64,000 nucleotides of DNA, taken from Embleya hyalina. GTDB lineage: Bacteria; Actinomycetota; Actinomycetes; Streptomycetales; Streptomycetaceae. The stretch's first letter is position 1; every line of letters begins with the position of its first letter. Shown piece after piece: positions 53,675-64,000 of the stretch. Below the pieces are notes generated by a model, which saw only the letters and a program-made list of their open reading frames with translations, ran no database searches and had not been told where the DNA came from. Where the stretch lies: positions 333,065 to 397,064 of the forward strand of contig NZ_BIFH01000017.1 in the NCBI RefSeq assembly GCF_003967355.1, given 5' to 3'. A program made the translations under genes and the position numbers.

Positions 53675-54727
53675 TCAGCCCGCTTCGGCCGCGCGGACCC
53701 GCTCTCCGTGGCGCAGGGTCGCGGCGCGCAGCGCGGTCTCGGCGTCGACGCCCCGGCGGGCGGCCAGTTCGGTGACGGCCAGCAGCAGGTCGCCGATCGC
53801 CTCGGGGCCGGCGTAGTCGTCGGCGTCGACGGCGGTCGGGAGCGTGGGGGTGGGTACGGTCAGGCCGGCCTTGCCGGTCCGGGACAGGAACTTCGCCGCC
53901 AGCGCCAGGGCCGGCTGGCTCATCGCGACGCCGTCGAGGGCCGATGCGCGATGCGACTTCTCCGCGGCCTTGAGCGCGTCCCAGTTGGCCTCGACCGCCT
54001 CCGGGGTGTCGGCCTCCACGTCGGCGAACACGTGCGGATGGCGGCTGATCAGCTTGTCCACGATGCCGCCGGCCACGTCGTCGATGCCGAACGGGTCGGC
54101 CTCGTCCTCCTCGGCGACCCGGGCGTGGAAGAACACCTGCATCAGCACGTCGCCCAGTTCCTCGCGCAGGTGGTCCCGGTCCCCCGAATCGATCGCGTCG
54201 ACCAGCTCGTAGGTCTCCTCGACCAGGTAGCGGGCCAGCGACTCGTGGGTCTGCTTCGCGTCCCACGGGCAGCCGCCGGGCGAGCGCAGCCGGTCCATCA
54301 CCGCGACCAGGTCGAGCAGGCGCGCGCCCGGCAGGTCCCAGGCGCCGGGCAGCAGTTCGATCTCCGGGACCGGCTCGCCGCCCTCGTCGCCCGCCGCGAC
54401 CCGGGCCAGCGCCGGGCCCAGGCCGGGGTCGTCGTCGGTCGCCGCGAGCCAGACGACCAGGCCCGCGCGGGCCCGGTCGAGCAGTTGCCGGGCGAGCGCG
54501 AGCGGGCCCGCGTCGAGGTCGGCGATGTCGACCTCGACGCCCGCCTCGCGCAGATAGGGCAGCTGGGGGTGGTCGGCGTCGGCGGTCAGCACGCACCCGG
54601 TCGGCGTGCCGGCCGCCTCGCGCAGCGTGCGCCACGCGGGCCAGCTCAGCAGGCCGGGGGCGACCCGGTGGGTGCCGGCGAGCAGGACGAGGCGGGCGGG
54701 CGGCGCGGCGGTAGGCGTGTCACTCAC
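53675..54727 (-). CDS. mazG: MazG nucleoside triphosphate pyrophosphohydrolase
   Basis: A 350-aa protein. The N-terminal roughly 125 residues look like a degenerate extra domain (LVLLAGTHRVAPGLLSWPAW). The MazG core follows: RSPGGCPWDAKQTHESLARY, then EETYELVDAID (E-E-x-x-E metal site), LREELGDVLMQVFFHARV and the second half ISRHPHVFADV with NWDALKAAEK. MazG removes aberrant NTPs and can lower ppGpp signals. GTG 54727 is the start. Confidence 0.9.
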   Translation of the reverse strand: MSDTPTAAPPARLVLLAGTHRVAPGLLSWPAWRTLREAAGTPTGCVLTADADHPQLPYLREAGVEVDIADLDAGPLALARQLLDRARAGLVVWLAATDDDPGLGPALARVAAGDEGGEPVPEIELLPGAWDLPGARLLDLVAVMDRLRSPGGCPWDAKQTHESLARYLVEETYELVDAIDSGDRDHLREELGDVLMQVFFHARVAEEDEADPFGIDDVAGGIVDKLISRHPHVFADVEADTPEAVEANWDALKAAEKSHRASALDGVAMSQPALALAAKFLSRTGKAGLTVPTPTLPTAVDADDYAGPEAIGDLLLAVTELAARRGVDAETALRAATLRHGERVRAAEAG

Positions 54728-54748
54728 CCGGCCAGCCTACGGTCCGGC

Positions 54749-55465
54749 TCAGGTGCCGCTCGCCGCCCCGGGCGGGGTGTCCACGGAACCGGTCGCCGGC
54801 TGGGTGCCCGGGGCCAGCCACGAATAGGTCGCGGCGGTGGTGGTCATCTTCGCCGAGTCCCAGGCGCCGTACCTCGGGTTCACCTTGATCTTCATCGAGG
54901 CCGCCACGTCGCCCAGGTAGGCGTCCAGCTGCGCCTGGCCGTCGGCGGTGCCCAGGTCGATCCCGCGAGCCCGGGCGATCTCCGCCTTCAGCGACTCGGT
55001 CCGGACGAAGTCGTCCACCTCGGCGGGCAGCACGCCGATCCGCACCAGGCGGGCCTCCAGGTTCTGCGCGCCGCCGAGCCGGGCCTCCAGCGTGCGGCGG
55101 GCCTGGAGCACCTGGGTCGCGTTCAGGGCGACGTGGTTGCGCTCGGCCGCCTCGGCGATCACCCGACGCGAGATCAGCTGGACCAACTCGGCCTGGTTGG
55201 CCTCCAGTTGGGCGCCGGTGCCGTTGAGCGGCAGGTTCTGCCGGGAGAACGCCTGCTCCAGCTTGTCGACCTTGGCGTTGAGGGTCGAGATCTCGATGCG
55301 CTCCCCGCCGACCATGGCGGCCGCGCCCGCCTTGGAATCCGAGCAGCCGGAGAGCGCGAAGCCGGTGACCAGCACCAGCCCCACCGCGGCCACCCGGGCC
55401 CGGGACGCGGCCCGCCGCCGGCGGTGCGCGGAATCGACAGGGACGGAACGCGACGTGCGACTCAC
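54749..55465 (-). CDS. SurA-N-like lipoprotein
   Basis: A 238-aa exported lipoprotein: a basic N-terminus (HRRRRAASRAR), a hydrophobic core and the lipobox LSGC with the lipidated Cys near residue 39. The domain following resembles the helical SurA N-terminal chaperone fold: AAAMVGGERIEISTLNAKVD (start typical of SurA/PrsA chaperones), then LISRRVIAEAAERN. No PpiC isomerase domain is seen. It probably assists exported protein folding. GTG 55465 has a GGGAG ribosome site. Confidence 0.82.
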   Translation of the reverse strand: MSRTSRSVPVDSAHRRRRAASRARVAAVGLVLVTGFALSGCSDSKAGAAAMVGGERIEISTLNAKVDKLEQAFSRQNLPLNGTGAQLEANQAELVQLISRRVIAEAAERNHVALNATQVLQARRTLEARLGGAQNLEARLVRIGVLPAEVDDFVRTESLKAEIARARGIDLGTADGQAQLDAYLGDVAASMKIKVNPRYGAWDSAKMTTTAATYSWLAPGTQPATGSVDTPPGAASGT

Positions 55466-55673
55466 ACGAACTCCCGATGCTCGATGGCGCTGTACGGCGG
55501 TACGACTGTCGGCCACGGCGGACGTGCGACCCATGACCAACGATCAAAGATACGGGTGGGCACGCCCGAAGTCCGCACATTCGCCAAGATCATCCTCGGC
55601 GGCCGAGCACCCGCCGCGGCTCCCGAATCGGCGACCACGCGCCGGTCCGGGAGCCGGAGAGCCGGGCCGCGGC

Positions 55674-59231
<3,558 letters not shown>

Positions 59232-59497
59232 GGGCCGGTTGGATCCTCCGCAACGCGAACGGCCCCGACCTTGGAAAAGGACCGGGGTTCCCCGACAACC
59301 CTACGCCCGAAGGGGTCGGTGCCGCCCGCGATGACAACGTGTGACTGTGACCAGTACCGCCCACCCCTCCCCCTTGGCAATGTGACTGATAGGGGGTCCA
59401 ATGGCCTCCGAACAGGAATCTGACGGGTCGTCGGATTTCCGGCGGGCGGCCGTCGGCAGTCCGGGCGGCGGCTGGACCAGGGGAGACGACGGACACG

Positions 59498-60964
59498 ATG
59501 AGCAGCGCGCAGCAGAAGCTCTACATCGGCGGCGAATGGGTCGAGCCGGAGCGCGGTCACTACGAGGTGATCAACCCGGCCACCGAGGAGGTCGTGGGCC
59601 TGGCGCCCGAGGCGTCGGTGGAGCAGGCGAACGCGGCGACCGCGGCGGCGGCCGAGGCGTTCGGCACCTGGTCGCGGACCACCCCCGAGGAGCGCTCCCG
59701 GATCCTGGACCGGGCCGCGGACCTGTTCCTGAAGATGGGCGGCGAGGTGGTCCCGCTGGCCTCCGCCGAGACCGGCGCCACACTCTCGGTCACGGGCATG
59801 ATGCAGCTGGGCACCACCTACTCGCGGTTCAAGCGCTACGCCAAGGGCGCGCTGGAGCCGACCGAGTTCGCGCTCGCCCCGCAGCCGACCCCCGAGACCG
59901 CGCTGAGCCGGGCGGGCATCTTCGGCGCCGTGGAGGTGCGCCAGCCGGTCGGCGTGGTCACCTGCATCACCTCGTACAACAACCCGCTGGCGAACACCGC
60001 GGGCAAGGTCGCGCCGGCGCTGGCGATGGGCAACACGGTCGTGGTCAAGCCCGCGCCGCAGGACCCGCTGGCGGTGTACCGGATGGCCGAGGCGCTGGCC
60101 GAGGCCGGGCTGCCGGCGGGTGTGCTGAACGTGGTCACCGGCTCGGGCGTGGACGTGTCCGAGGCGACGGTGGCCTCGCCGCACGTGGACATGATCAGCT
60201 TCACCGGCTCGACCGCGATCGGCGCGCGGATCGCCGAGGTGGCCGGCCGTACCTTCAAGCGCCAGCTGATGGAGCTGGGCGGCAAGGGCGCGTGCATCGT
60301 GCTCGACGACGCCGACCTGGACGCGGCGGTGCACGGCATCGGCACGGTGTGGAGCTTCTACGCGGGCCAGATCTGCACCGCGCCGACCCGGGTGATCGCC
60401 CAGCGCGGCATCTACGACCGGCTCGTGGAGCGGCTCGCCGAGCACGCGAACGGGCTGAAGGTGGGCAGCCCGCTGGATCCCGCGACGCAGGTCACCCCGG
60501 TCATCTCCGCGGTGCAGCGCGGCCGGGTGGAGGCGCTGATCGCCAAGGGCCGCGAGGAGGGCGCCCGCCTGGTGGTCGGCGGCGAGCGGCCCGACTTCGC
60601 GAAGGGCTTCTACGTGGCGCCGACGCTGTTCGCGGACGCGACCAACGAGATGACCATCGCGCGTGAGGAGTTCTTCGGCCCGGTGGTCACGGTGATCCCG
60701 TTCGACGGGGACGAGGAGGAGGCGATCCGGATCGCCAACGACTCGGACTACGGCCTGATCTCCTACGTCTTCGCGGGGGACACCACGCGCGCCTACGGCG
60801 TCGCCCGCCGGCTGCGCTCCGGCGGCGTCGGGGTGAACACCGTCGGGCGCAACATGGAGGCCCCGTTCGGCGGCTTCAAGCAGTCGGGCGTCGGCCGCGA
60901 CGGCGGCTCCTACGGCCTGGCCGCCTACAGCGAGATCCAGAGCATCGTCTGGCCCAGCGCCTGA
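59498..60964 (+). CDS. Aldehyde dehydrogenase
   Basis: A 488-aa ALDH: LYIGGEWVEPERGHYEVINP at the start, coenzyme segment GVVTCITSYNNPLANTAGKV, FTGSTAIGARIAEV, catalytic Glu in LMELGGKGACIV and catalytic Cys in FYAGQICTAPTRV near residue 290. The motif GVNTVGRNMEAPFGGFKQSG is at the C-terminus. All active-site residues are intact. It is monocistronic, divergent from mfd across 266 bp, and ends in a terminator with T-run. The aldehyde substrate is not predictable. Confidence 0.92.
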   Translation: MSSAQQKLYIGGEWVEPERGHYEVINPATEEVVGLAPEASVEQANAATAAAAEAFGTWSRTTPEERSRILDRAADLFLKMGGEVVPLASAETGATLSVTGMMQLGTTYSRFKRYAKGALEPTEFALAPQPTPETALSRAGIFGAVEVRQPVGVVTCITSYNNPLANTAGKVAPALAMGNTVVVKPAPQDPLAVYRMAEALAEAGLPAGVLNVVTGSGVDVSEATVASPHVDMISFTGSTAIGARIAEVAGRTFKRQLMELGGKGACIVLDDADLDAAVHGIGTVWSFYAGQICTAPTRVIAQRGIYDRLVERLAEHANGLKVGSPLDPATQVTPVISAVQRGRVEALIAKGREEGARLVVGGERPDFAKGFYVAPTLFADATNEMTIAREEFFGPVVTVIPFDGDEEEAIRIANDSDYGLISYVFAGDTTRAYGVARRLRSGGVGVNTVGRNMEAPFGGFKQSGVGRDGGSYGLAAYSEIQSIVWPSA

Positions 60965-60981
60965 CCGGCGCGACACGATCC

Positions 60982-61025
60982 GCGAGCGGCCCCGGGATCC
61001 TTCCCCGGGGCCGCTCGCCCGTTTT
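60982..61025 (+). terminator. Rho-independent terminator of the aldehyde dehydrogenase gene
   Basis: A 15-bp stem (GCGAGCGGCCCCGGG and complement) with a short loop, followed by CCGTTTTCG. One of the few hairpins here with a T-run. Confidence 0.85.
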
Positions 61026-61159
61026 CGACCGCCCCTTCGTGTTCGGATTCGGGACACTTCGGGTTCGCCGGTTTCCCGCGTGGGGACGAGGTCGTGGCCA
61101 TAACCTGAGGGGCGGTTCGCGGCGCTCGGTCGTGGGCCCGTCAGGGGGGATCTCTCGCA

Positions 61160-61789
61160 ATGTCGCAACCGCAACGTCTGGTCCGGGCCTGGTCGGTGCG
61201 CGCGGGGGCCGCGCGCACCCAGGTGGAAGCCGGGGTGCGGGCGCGACGGTGGTTGTGGTTCCGCGAGGCGTTCCCGGACATCGAGCGGTTGCGCGTGGTG
61301 GACCTGGGCGGCTCCACCGAGTTCTGGTGGCACGCCCCGGTACGACCCGCGCACGTGCGGGTGATCACGACGGCCGAGCGGGCCGCCGAACCGGCTCCGT
61401 GGCTGGCCGTCGAGGCCGGCGATCCGCTGGCCTGGAACGGCGGTTGCGACCTGGTGGTGAGCGACGGCCTGCTGGACCGGCTGGCCGCGCCGACCGACCG
61501 GGCCCGGCTCGCCGACGTCGTGCACGCCTCGGCCGAGCGCTATTGGCTGCGCACCGCCGCCCGCGAGCACCCGCTCGATCCGCAGACCTCGCTGCCCGCC
61601 GTGCACCTGCTGCCCGGTCGGGTCCGGACCCGGATCGACGGCTTCGCGCCGAGGGTGTTTCCGGCCCGACGCGCGGAGTTGGCCTCGCGCTTTCCCGGGT
61701 CGGTGGTCCGCGGCGAGCGGGTGGCCGGGCTCGTGTCGTCCTGGGTGGTGGCCAAGCCGCGTGCCGATCACGTGCCGGGCCGCTCCTGA
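61160..61789 (+). CDS. Methyltransferase-like protein next to an NDP-sugar dehydrogenase
   Basis: A 209-aa protein with a class I methyltransferase-like Rossmann start, RLRVVDLGGSTEFWWHAPV near residue 45 (motif I D-L-G-G). A later region, WNGGCDLVVSDGLLDRL near residue 98, fits motif II/III spacing. The SAM-binding Gly motif is only partly conserved, so activity is uncertain. AGGGGGGAT ribosome site precedes ATG 61160. The NDP-sugar dehydrogenase follows after 56 nt, suggesting a joint role in a polysaccharide or glycan. Confidence 0.7.
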   Translation: MSQPQRLVRAWSVRAGAARTQVEAGVRARRWLWFREAFPDIERLRVVDLGGSTEFWWHAPVRPAHVRVITTAERAAEPAPWLAVEAGDPLAWNGGCDLVVSDGLLDRLAAPTDRARLADVVHASAERYWLRTAAREHPLDPQTSLPAVHLLPGRVRTRIDGFAPRVFPARRAELASRFPGSVVRGERVAGLVSSWVVAKPRADHVPGRS

Positions 61790-61845
61790 CGTTGCATCAC
61801 CAGCCGCTCGGGGGTGGGCGGTTGCGCGAGGAGGGGGATTCTCGG

Positions 61846-63102
61846 ATGCGTGTTGTCATCGCCGGTCAGGGATATGTGGGACTGCCGCTGGCGGTTCGGG
61901 CCGCGCAGGTGGGCCACGAGGTGGTCGGCTACGACGTCGACCAGGGGCGGGTCAAGCGGCTGGCGGCGGGTGAGTCCTACGTCGAGGACATCCCCGCCGC
62001 CGAGGTGCGCGCGATCCTGGACGCGGGCCGCTACCGCGCCACGAGCGAGCCGAGGGATCTGGGCGGCTACGACATCGCGGTGATCACCGTGCCCACGCCG
62101 CTGCGCGAGGGCGTACCGGACCTGAGCTACATCGAGGAGTGCGCCCGCACGCTCGCGCGGTATCTGCGCCCGGGCGCGTGCGTGGTGCTCGAATCGACCA
62201 CCTACCCGGGCACCACCGAGGAGTTGGTCGGCCCGATCCTGGAGGAGGGCTCGGGGCTGACCGCGGGCCGCGACTTCCACCTGGGCTACAGCCCGGAGCG
62301 GATCGACCCGGGCAATCCGACCTGGAACCTGGTCAACACCCCGAAGGTGGTGTCGGGGGTGGACGCCGCCTCGCTCGCGGTGGTGGAGGGCTTCTACGGC
62401 TCGCTGGTCGAGCGGGTGGTGCCGGTGTCCTCGCCCAAGGAGGCCGAACTGGTCAAGCTGATCGAGAACACCTTCCGGCACGTGAACATCGCGCTCGTCA
62501 ACGAGGTCGCGATGTTCGCCCACGACCTGGGCATCGACGTGTGGGAGGCGATCGACGCCTGCTCCACCAAGCCGTTCGGGTTCCTGCGCTTCACGCCGGG
62601 TCCCGGGGTCGGCGGGCACTGCCTGCCGATCGACCCGTCGTACCTGTCCTGGCGGGTGCAGCGCGCGCTCGGACAGAGCTTTCGTTTCGTGGAGTTGGCC
62701 AACGACGTCAACAACCACATGCCCGACTACGTGATCCGCCGACTCACCGCCGCGTTCAACACCCGGCGGCGCTCGGTCAACGGCTCGCACGTGTTGCTGG
62801 TGGGGCTCGCGTACAAGAAGAACACCGGCGACGCCCGGGAGTCGCCGTCGACGCACGTGGCCCGACTGCTGCTGAACCTGGGTGCCGAGGTCACCGCCGC
62901 GGATCCGCACGTGGAGCAGTCCCAGGTGGTGGACGCGCGGTTGCGGCGGGTGGAGTTGACGCCGGAGACGGTCGCCGCGGCCGACGCGGTCGTCCTGCTC
63001 GTCGACCACGACGACATGGACCTGGAGTTGCTGCGCACCGCCGACTACGTGCTCGACTGTCGTCGGGTGCTCGGCGCGGGGCCCAACATCGAGGTGTTGT
63101 AG
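61846..63102 (+). CDS. Nucleotide-sugar dehydrogenase (UDP-HexNAc 6-dehydrogenase type)
   Basis: A 418-aa NAD-dependent sugar dehydrogenase oxidising C6 of a UDP-sugar to a uronate. The N-terminal NAD fold is VVIAGQGYVGLPLAVRA, with VPTPLREGVPDLS and VLESTTYPGTTEEL. The catalytic Cys lies in PGVGGHCLPIDPSYLSW near residue 265, and the C-terminal fold has GLAYKKNTGDARESPS. The GHC-x-P-I-D-P form and ENTFRHVNIAL point to the WbpA/UDP-N-acetyl sugar branch rather than plain UDP-glucose. A GAGGAGGGGG ribosome site precedes the ATG. Confidence 0.9.
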   Translation: MRVVIAGQGYVGLPLAVRAAQVGHEVVGYDVDQGRVKRLAAGESYVEDIPAAEVRAILDAGRYRATSEPRDLGGYDIAVITVPTPLREGVPDLSYIEECARTLARYLRPGACVVLESTTYPGTTEELVGPILEEGSGLTAGRDFHLGYSPERIDPGNPTWNLVNTPKVVSGVDAASLAVVEGFYGSLVERVVPVSSPKEAELVKLIENTFRHVNIALVNEVAMFAHDLGIDVWEAIDACSTKPFGFLRFTPGPGVGGHCLPIDPSYLSWRVQRALGQSFRFVELANDVNNHMPDYVIRRLTAAFNTRRRSVNGSHVLLVGLAYKKNTGDARESPSTHVARLLLNLGAEVTAADPHVEQSQVVDARLRRVELTPETVAAADAVVLLVDHDDMDLELLRTADYVLDCRRVLGAGPNIEVL

Positions 63103-63200
63103 GCCGATCGCGGCCGGCGCGCGGTGGTCGGGGGTGTCGACCACCGTGCGCCGCTCCGGCCCGTCCCGGGCCCCTGCGGCCCGTTCCCGTCGGTCCCGCC

Positions 63201-63356
63201 CTACCTGTATTCGATGATCTTCGTCTTGTGCCCGGTGGCCTTGGTGTGCGCCTTGGCCGCCACCTGTGCCGCGTCCTTCGACCGGTACCGCTGGCGCGCG
63301 CCGTCCGACTTCGACGGACAACCGCCTTCTTGGCAAAGCCATCCCCAGGTACTCAT
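63201..63356 (-). CDS. 51-aa Cys-containing basic protein
   Basis: Starts at ATG 63356 with a GGAGG ribosome site 6 nt upstream. The sequence opens MSTWGWLCQEGGCPSKSDGA, with two Cys five residues apart, and continues with a Lys/Arg/Ala-rich helix (RYRSKDAAQVAAKAHTKATG) ending KTKIIEYR. I see it as a real conserved-type small actinobacterial protein; its function is unknown. It has lower GC and a longer promoter region than its neighbours. Confidence 0.7.
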   Translation of the reverse strand: MSTWGWLCQEGGCPSKSDGARQRYRSKDAAQVAAKAHTKATGHKTKIIEYR

Positions 63357-63727
63357 GGACAACCTCCAGACATCACGGGCGCCATTCCCGTCCCGACGCA
63401 GGACACGAATGACTTGGACGGCCACACCGCAGCACCTGCGGCCGCCGTGCGACCGACACTCGACACGTCATGACACGCTCGTGACGGAACCCGGACGTTC
63501 CGGAGAAAAACGTTTTCCTTTTGAATGCTTACCGCTTCGCTATCGACATACAAAGGATGCAATACCGCGATCAATGATCTTTTCTGCCTATTACGACGAA
63601 AGAGTGGTACCGGGTAGCTCGCCGGGGTGACGGCACACAAGGCGCGGCGGTCGATTGCCGATAGGCGCGACACGTTATGTCAACCGGATCGCCTCGAACG
63701 CGCGCCCTCGCCGCCCGGCGGCGAATG
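63357..63727. other. AT-richer intergenic region, 371 bp
   Basis: The segment 63500-63610 is clearly less GC-rich than the rest of the window, with runs such as AAAAACGTTTTCC. It holds no frame with coding composition. It probably contains the promoter of the 51-aa gene and the end of the Rieske transcript. I find no tRNA fold or attachment site. Confidence 0.5.
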
Positions 63728-64000
63728 TCACGGATCCGGGACATCCGGACCGGCACGATCGACGCCGCCGGCCGGGCCGACACGCAGCGGCACCGTCCCG
63801 CCCGAGACGCACTCCCCGGTGTCCAGCCGCCACTTCCAGTGGTGTCGAGGGCACTCCAGCACGCCCGCCTCGATGTCCGCGTGCGACAGGTCCTCGCCGG
63901 CGTGCGGACAAAAGCGCTGCATCCGCACCCCGCACCGCTCGATCGACTCGCCGCGCGCGGCCGATTCGCGTTCCCTGACCATCTGCATGGTCTGCGCCGG
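63728..64000 (-). CDS. Rieske [2Fe-2S] domain protein, N-terminus outside window
   Basis: The C-terminal part of a gene that continues beyond the window end: the frame is open through position 64000. The Rieske cluster motifs are RFCPHAGEDLSHAD (Cys-x-His) and VLECPRHHWKWRLDTGEC (Cys-x-x-His). The tail then reads SGGTVPLRVGP and ends in a short Gly/Pro/Asp stretch. In this class the Rieske domain usually follows another catalytic domain; its identity cannot be seen here. Confidence 0.85.
   Translation of the reverse strand, partial: PAQTMQMVRERESAARGESIERCGVRMQRFCPHAGEDLSHADIEAGVLECPRHHWKWRLDTGECVSGGTVPLRVGPAGGVDRAGPDVPDP

Noticed and set aside
63600-63660. Possible tRNA fragment (GGTAGCTCGCC-like D-arm)
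   Set aside because: No acceptor pairing, anticodon stem or T-arm could be matched around it.

Overview
The window is about 64 kb of very GC-rich chromosome (third codon positions almost all G or C, many GTG starts). It comes from a Streptomyces-like actinomycete. The evidence is a three-subunit acyl-CoA carboxylase with an epsilon subunit, a sigQ-afsQ1-afsQ2-lipoprotein signalling locus, a split-subunit methylmalonyl-CoA mutase, and many start codons lying 6-8 nt after a TANNNT -10 box, which indicates leaderless mRNAs. From memory, and not searched, the gene content and order resemble the Streptomyces coelicolor region around SCO4855-SCO4926. This is core chromosome. I see no CRISPR array, prophage, insertion sequence, rRNA or tRNA gene.

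Layout. (1) 1-11.4 kb: 5' part of birA, then divergent pccB-accE, a 38-aa membrane peptide, maf, a 592-aa polytopic membrane protein, an XRE regulator with a membrane partner, a GNAT enzyme, a 70-aa CxxC protein, the biotinylated subunit accA2 and a DeoR regulator. (2) 11.4-21.5 kb: an LpdA-like flavoprotein lacking the redox disulfide, a GGCT-like enzyme, purine nucleoside phosphorylase plus a phosphosugar mutase, divergent nitroreductase/HxlR and MFS/LysR pairs, and adenosine deaminase. (3) 21.7-30.4 kb: small secreted proteins, a membrane-anchored trypsin-like protease, a PspC peptide, afsQ1-afsQ2-lipoprotein divergent from sigQ, and a VanJ-like membrane phosphatase. (4) 30.4-31.3 kb: a decayed two-gene module with frameshifts. 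(5) 31.4-44.5 kb: deoC with two aldehyde dehydrogenase-like proteins, a PH-domain protein, the nucleoside ABC importer-cdd-deoA operon and an M20 amidohydrolase. (6) 44.7-53.6 kb: mutA-mutB-meaB and sdhCDAB. (7) 53.7-64 kb: mazG, a SurA-like lipoprotein, mfd, another aldehyde dehydrogenase, a methyltransferase-like protein with an NDP-sugar dehydrogenase, a 51-aa protein and the truncated end of a Rieske protein.

How the genes work together. Nucleosides enter through the BMP-type importer and are deaminated by Add and Cdd. PNP and DeoA split them by phosphorolysis. The phosphosugar mutase next to PNP plausibly supplies the missing phosphopentomutase step. DeoC cleaves deoxyribose-5-phosphate, and the adjacent aldehyde dehydrogenase can oxidise the acetaldehyde. 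Four of these separately transcribed units share a palindrome close to TCTACGCGCGTAGA at their promoters. That is the strongest regulatory signal in the window and points to one unidentified regulator. Propionyl-CoA carboxylase, methylmalonyl-CoA mutase with its MeaB chaperone, and succinate dehydrogenase form a second thread: propionyl-CoA to methylmalonyl-CoA to succinyl-CoA and into respiration.

No clearly new defence or biosynthetic system was found. The items most worth a second look are the nucleoside operator set, the repeat array in front of the DeoR gene, the phosphosugar mutase reassignment, the non-catalytic ALDH partner, the decayed module at 30.4-31.3 kb and several small proteins.
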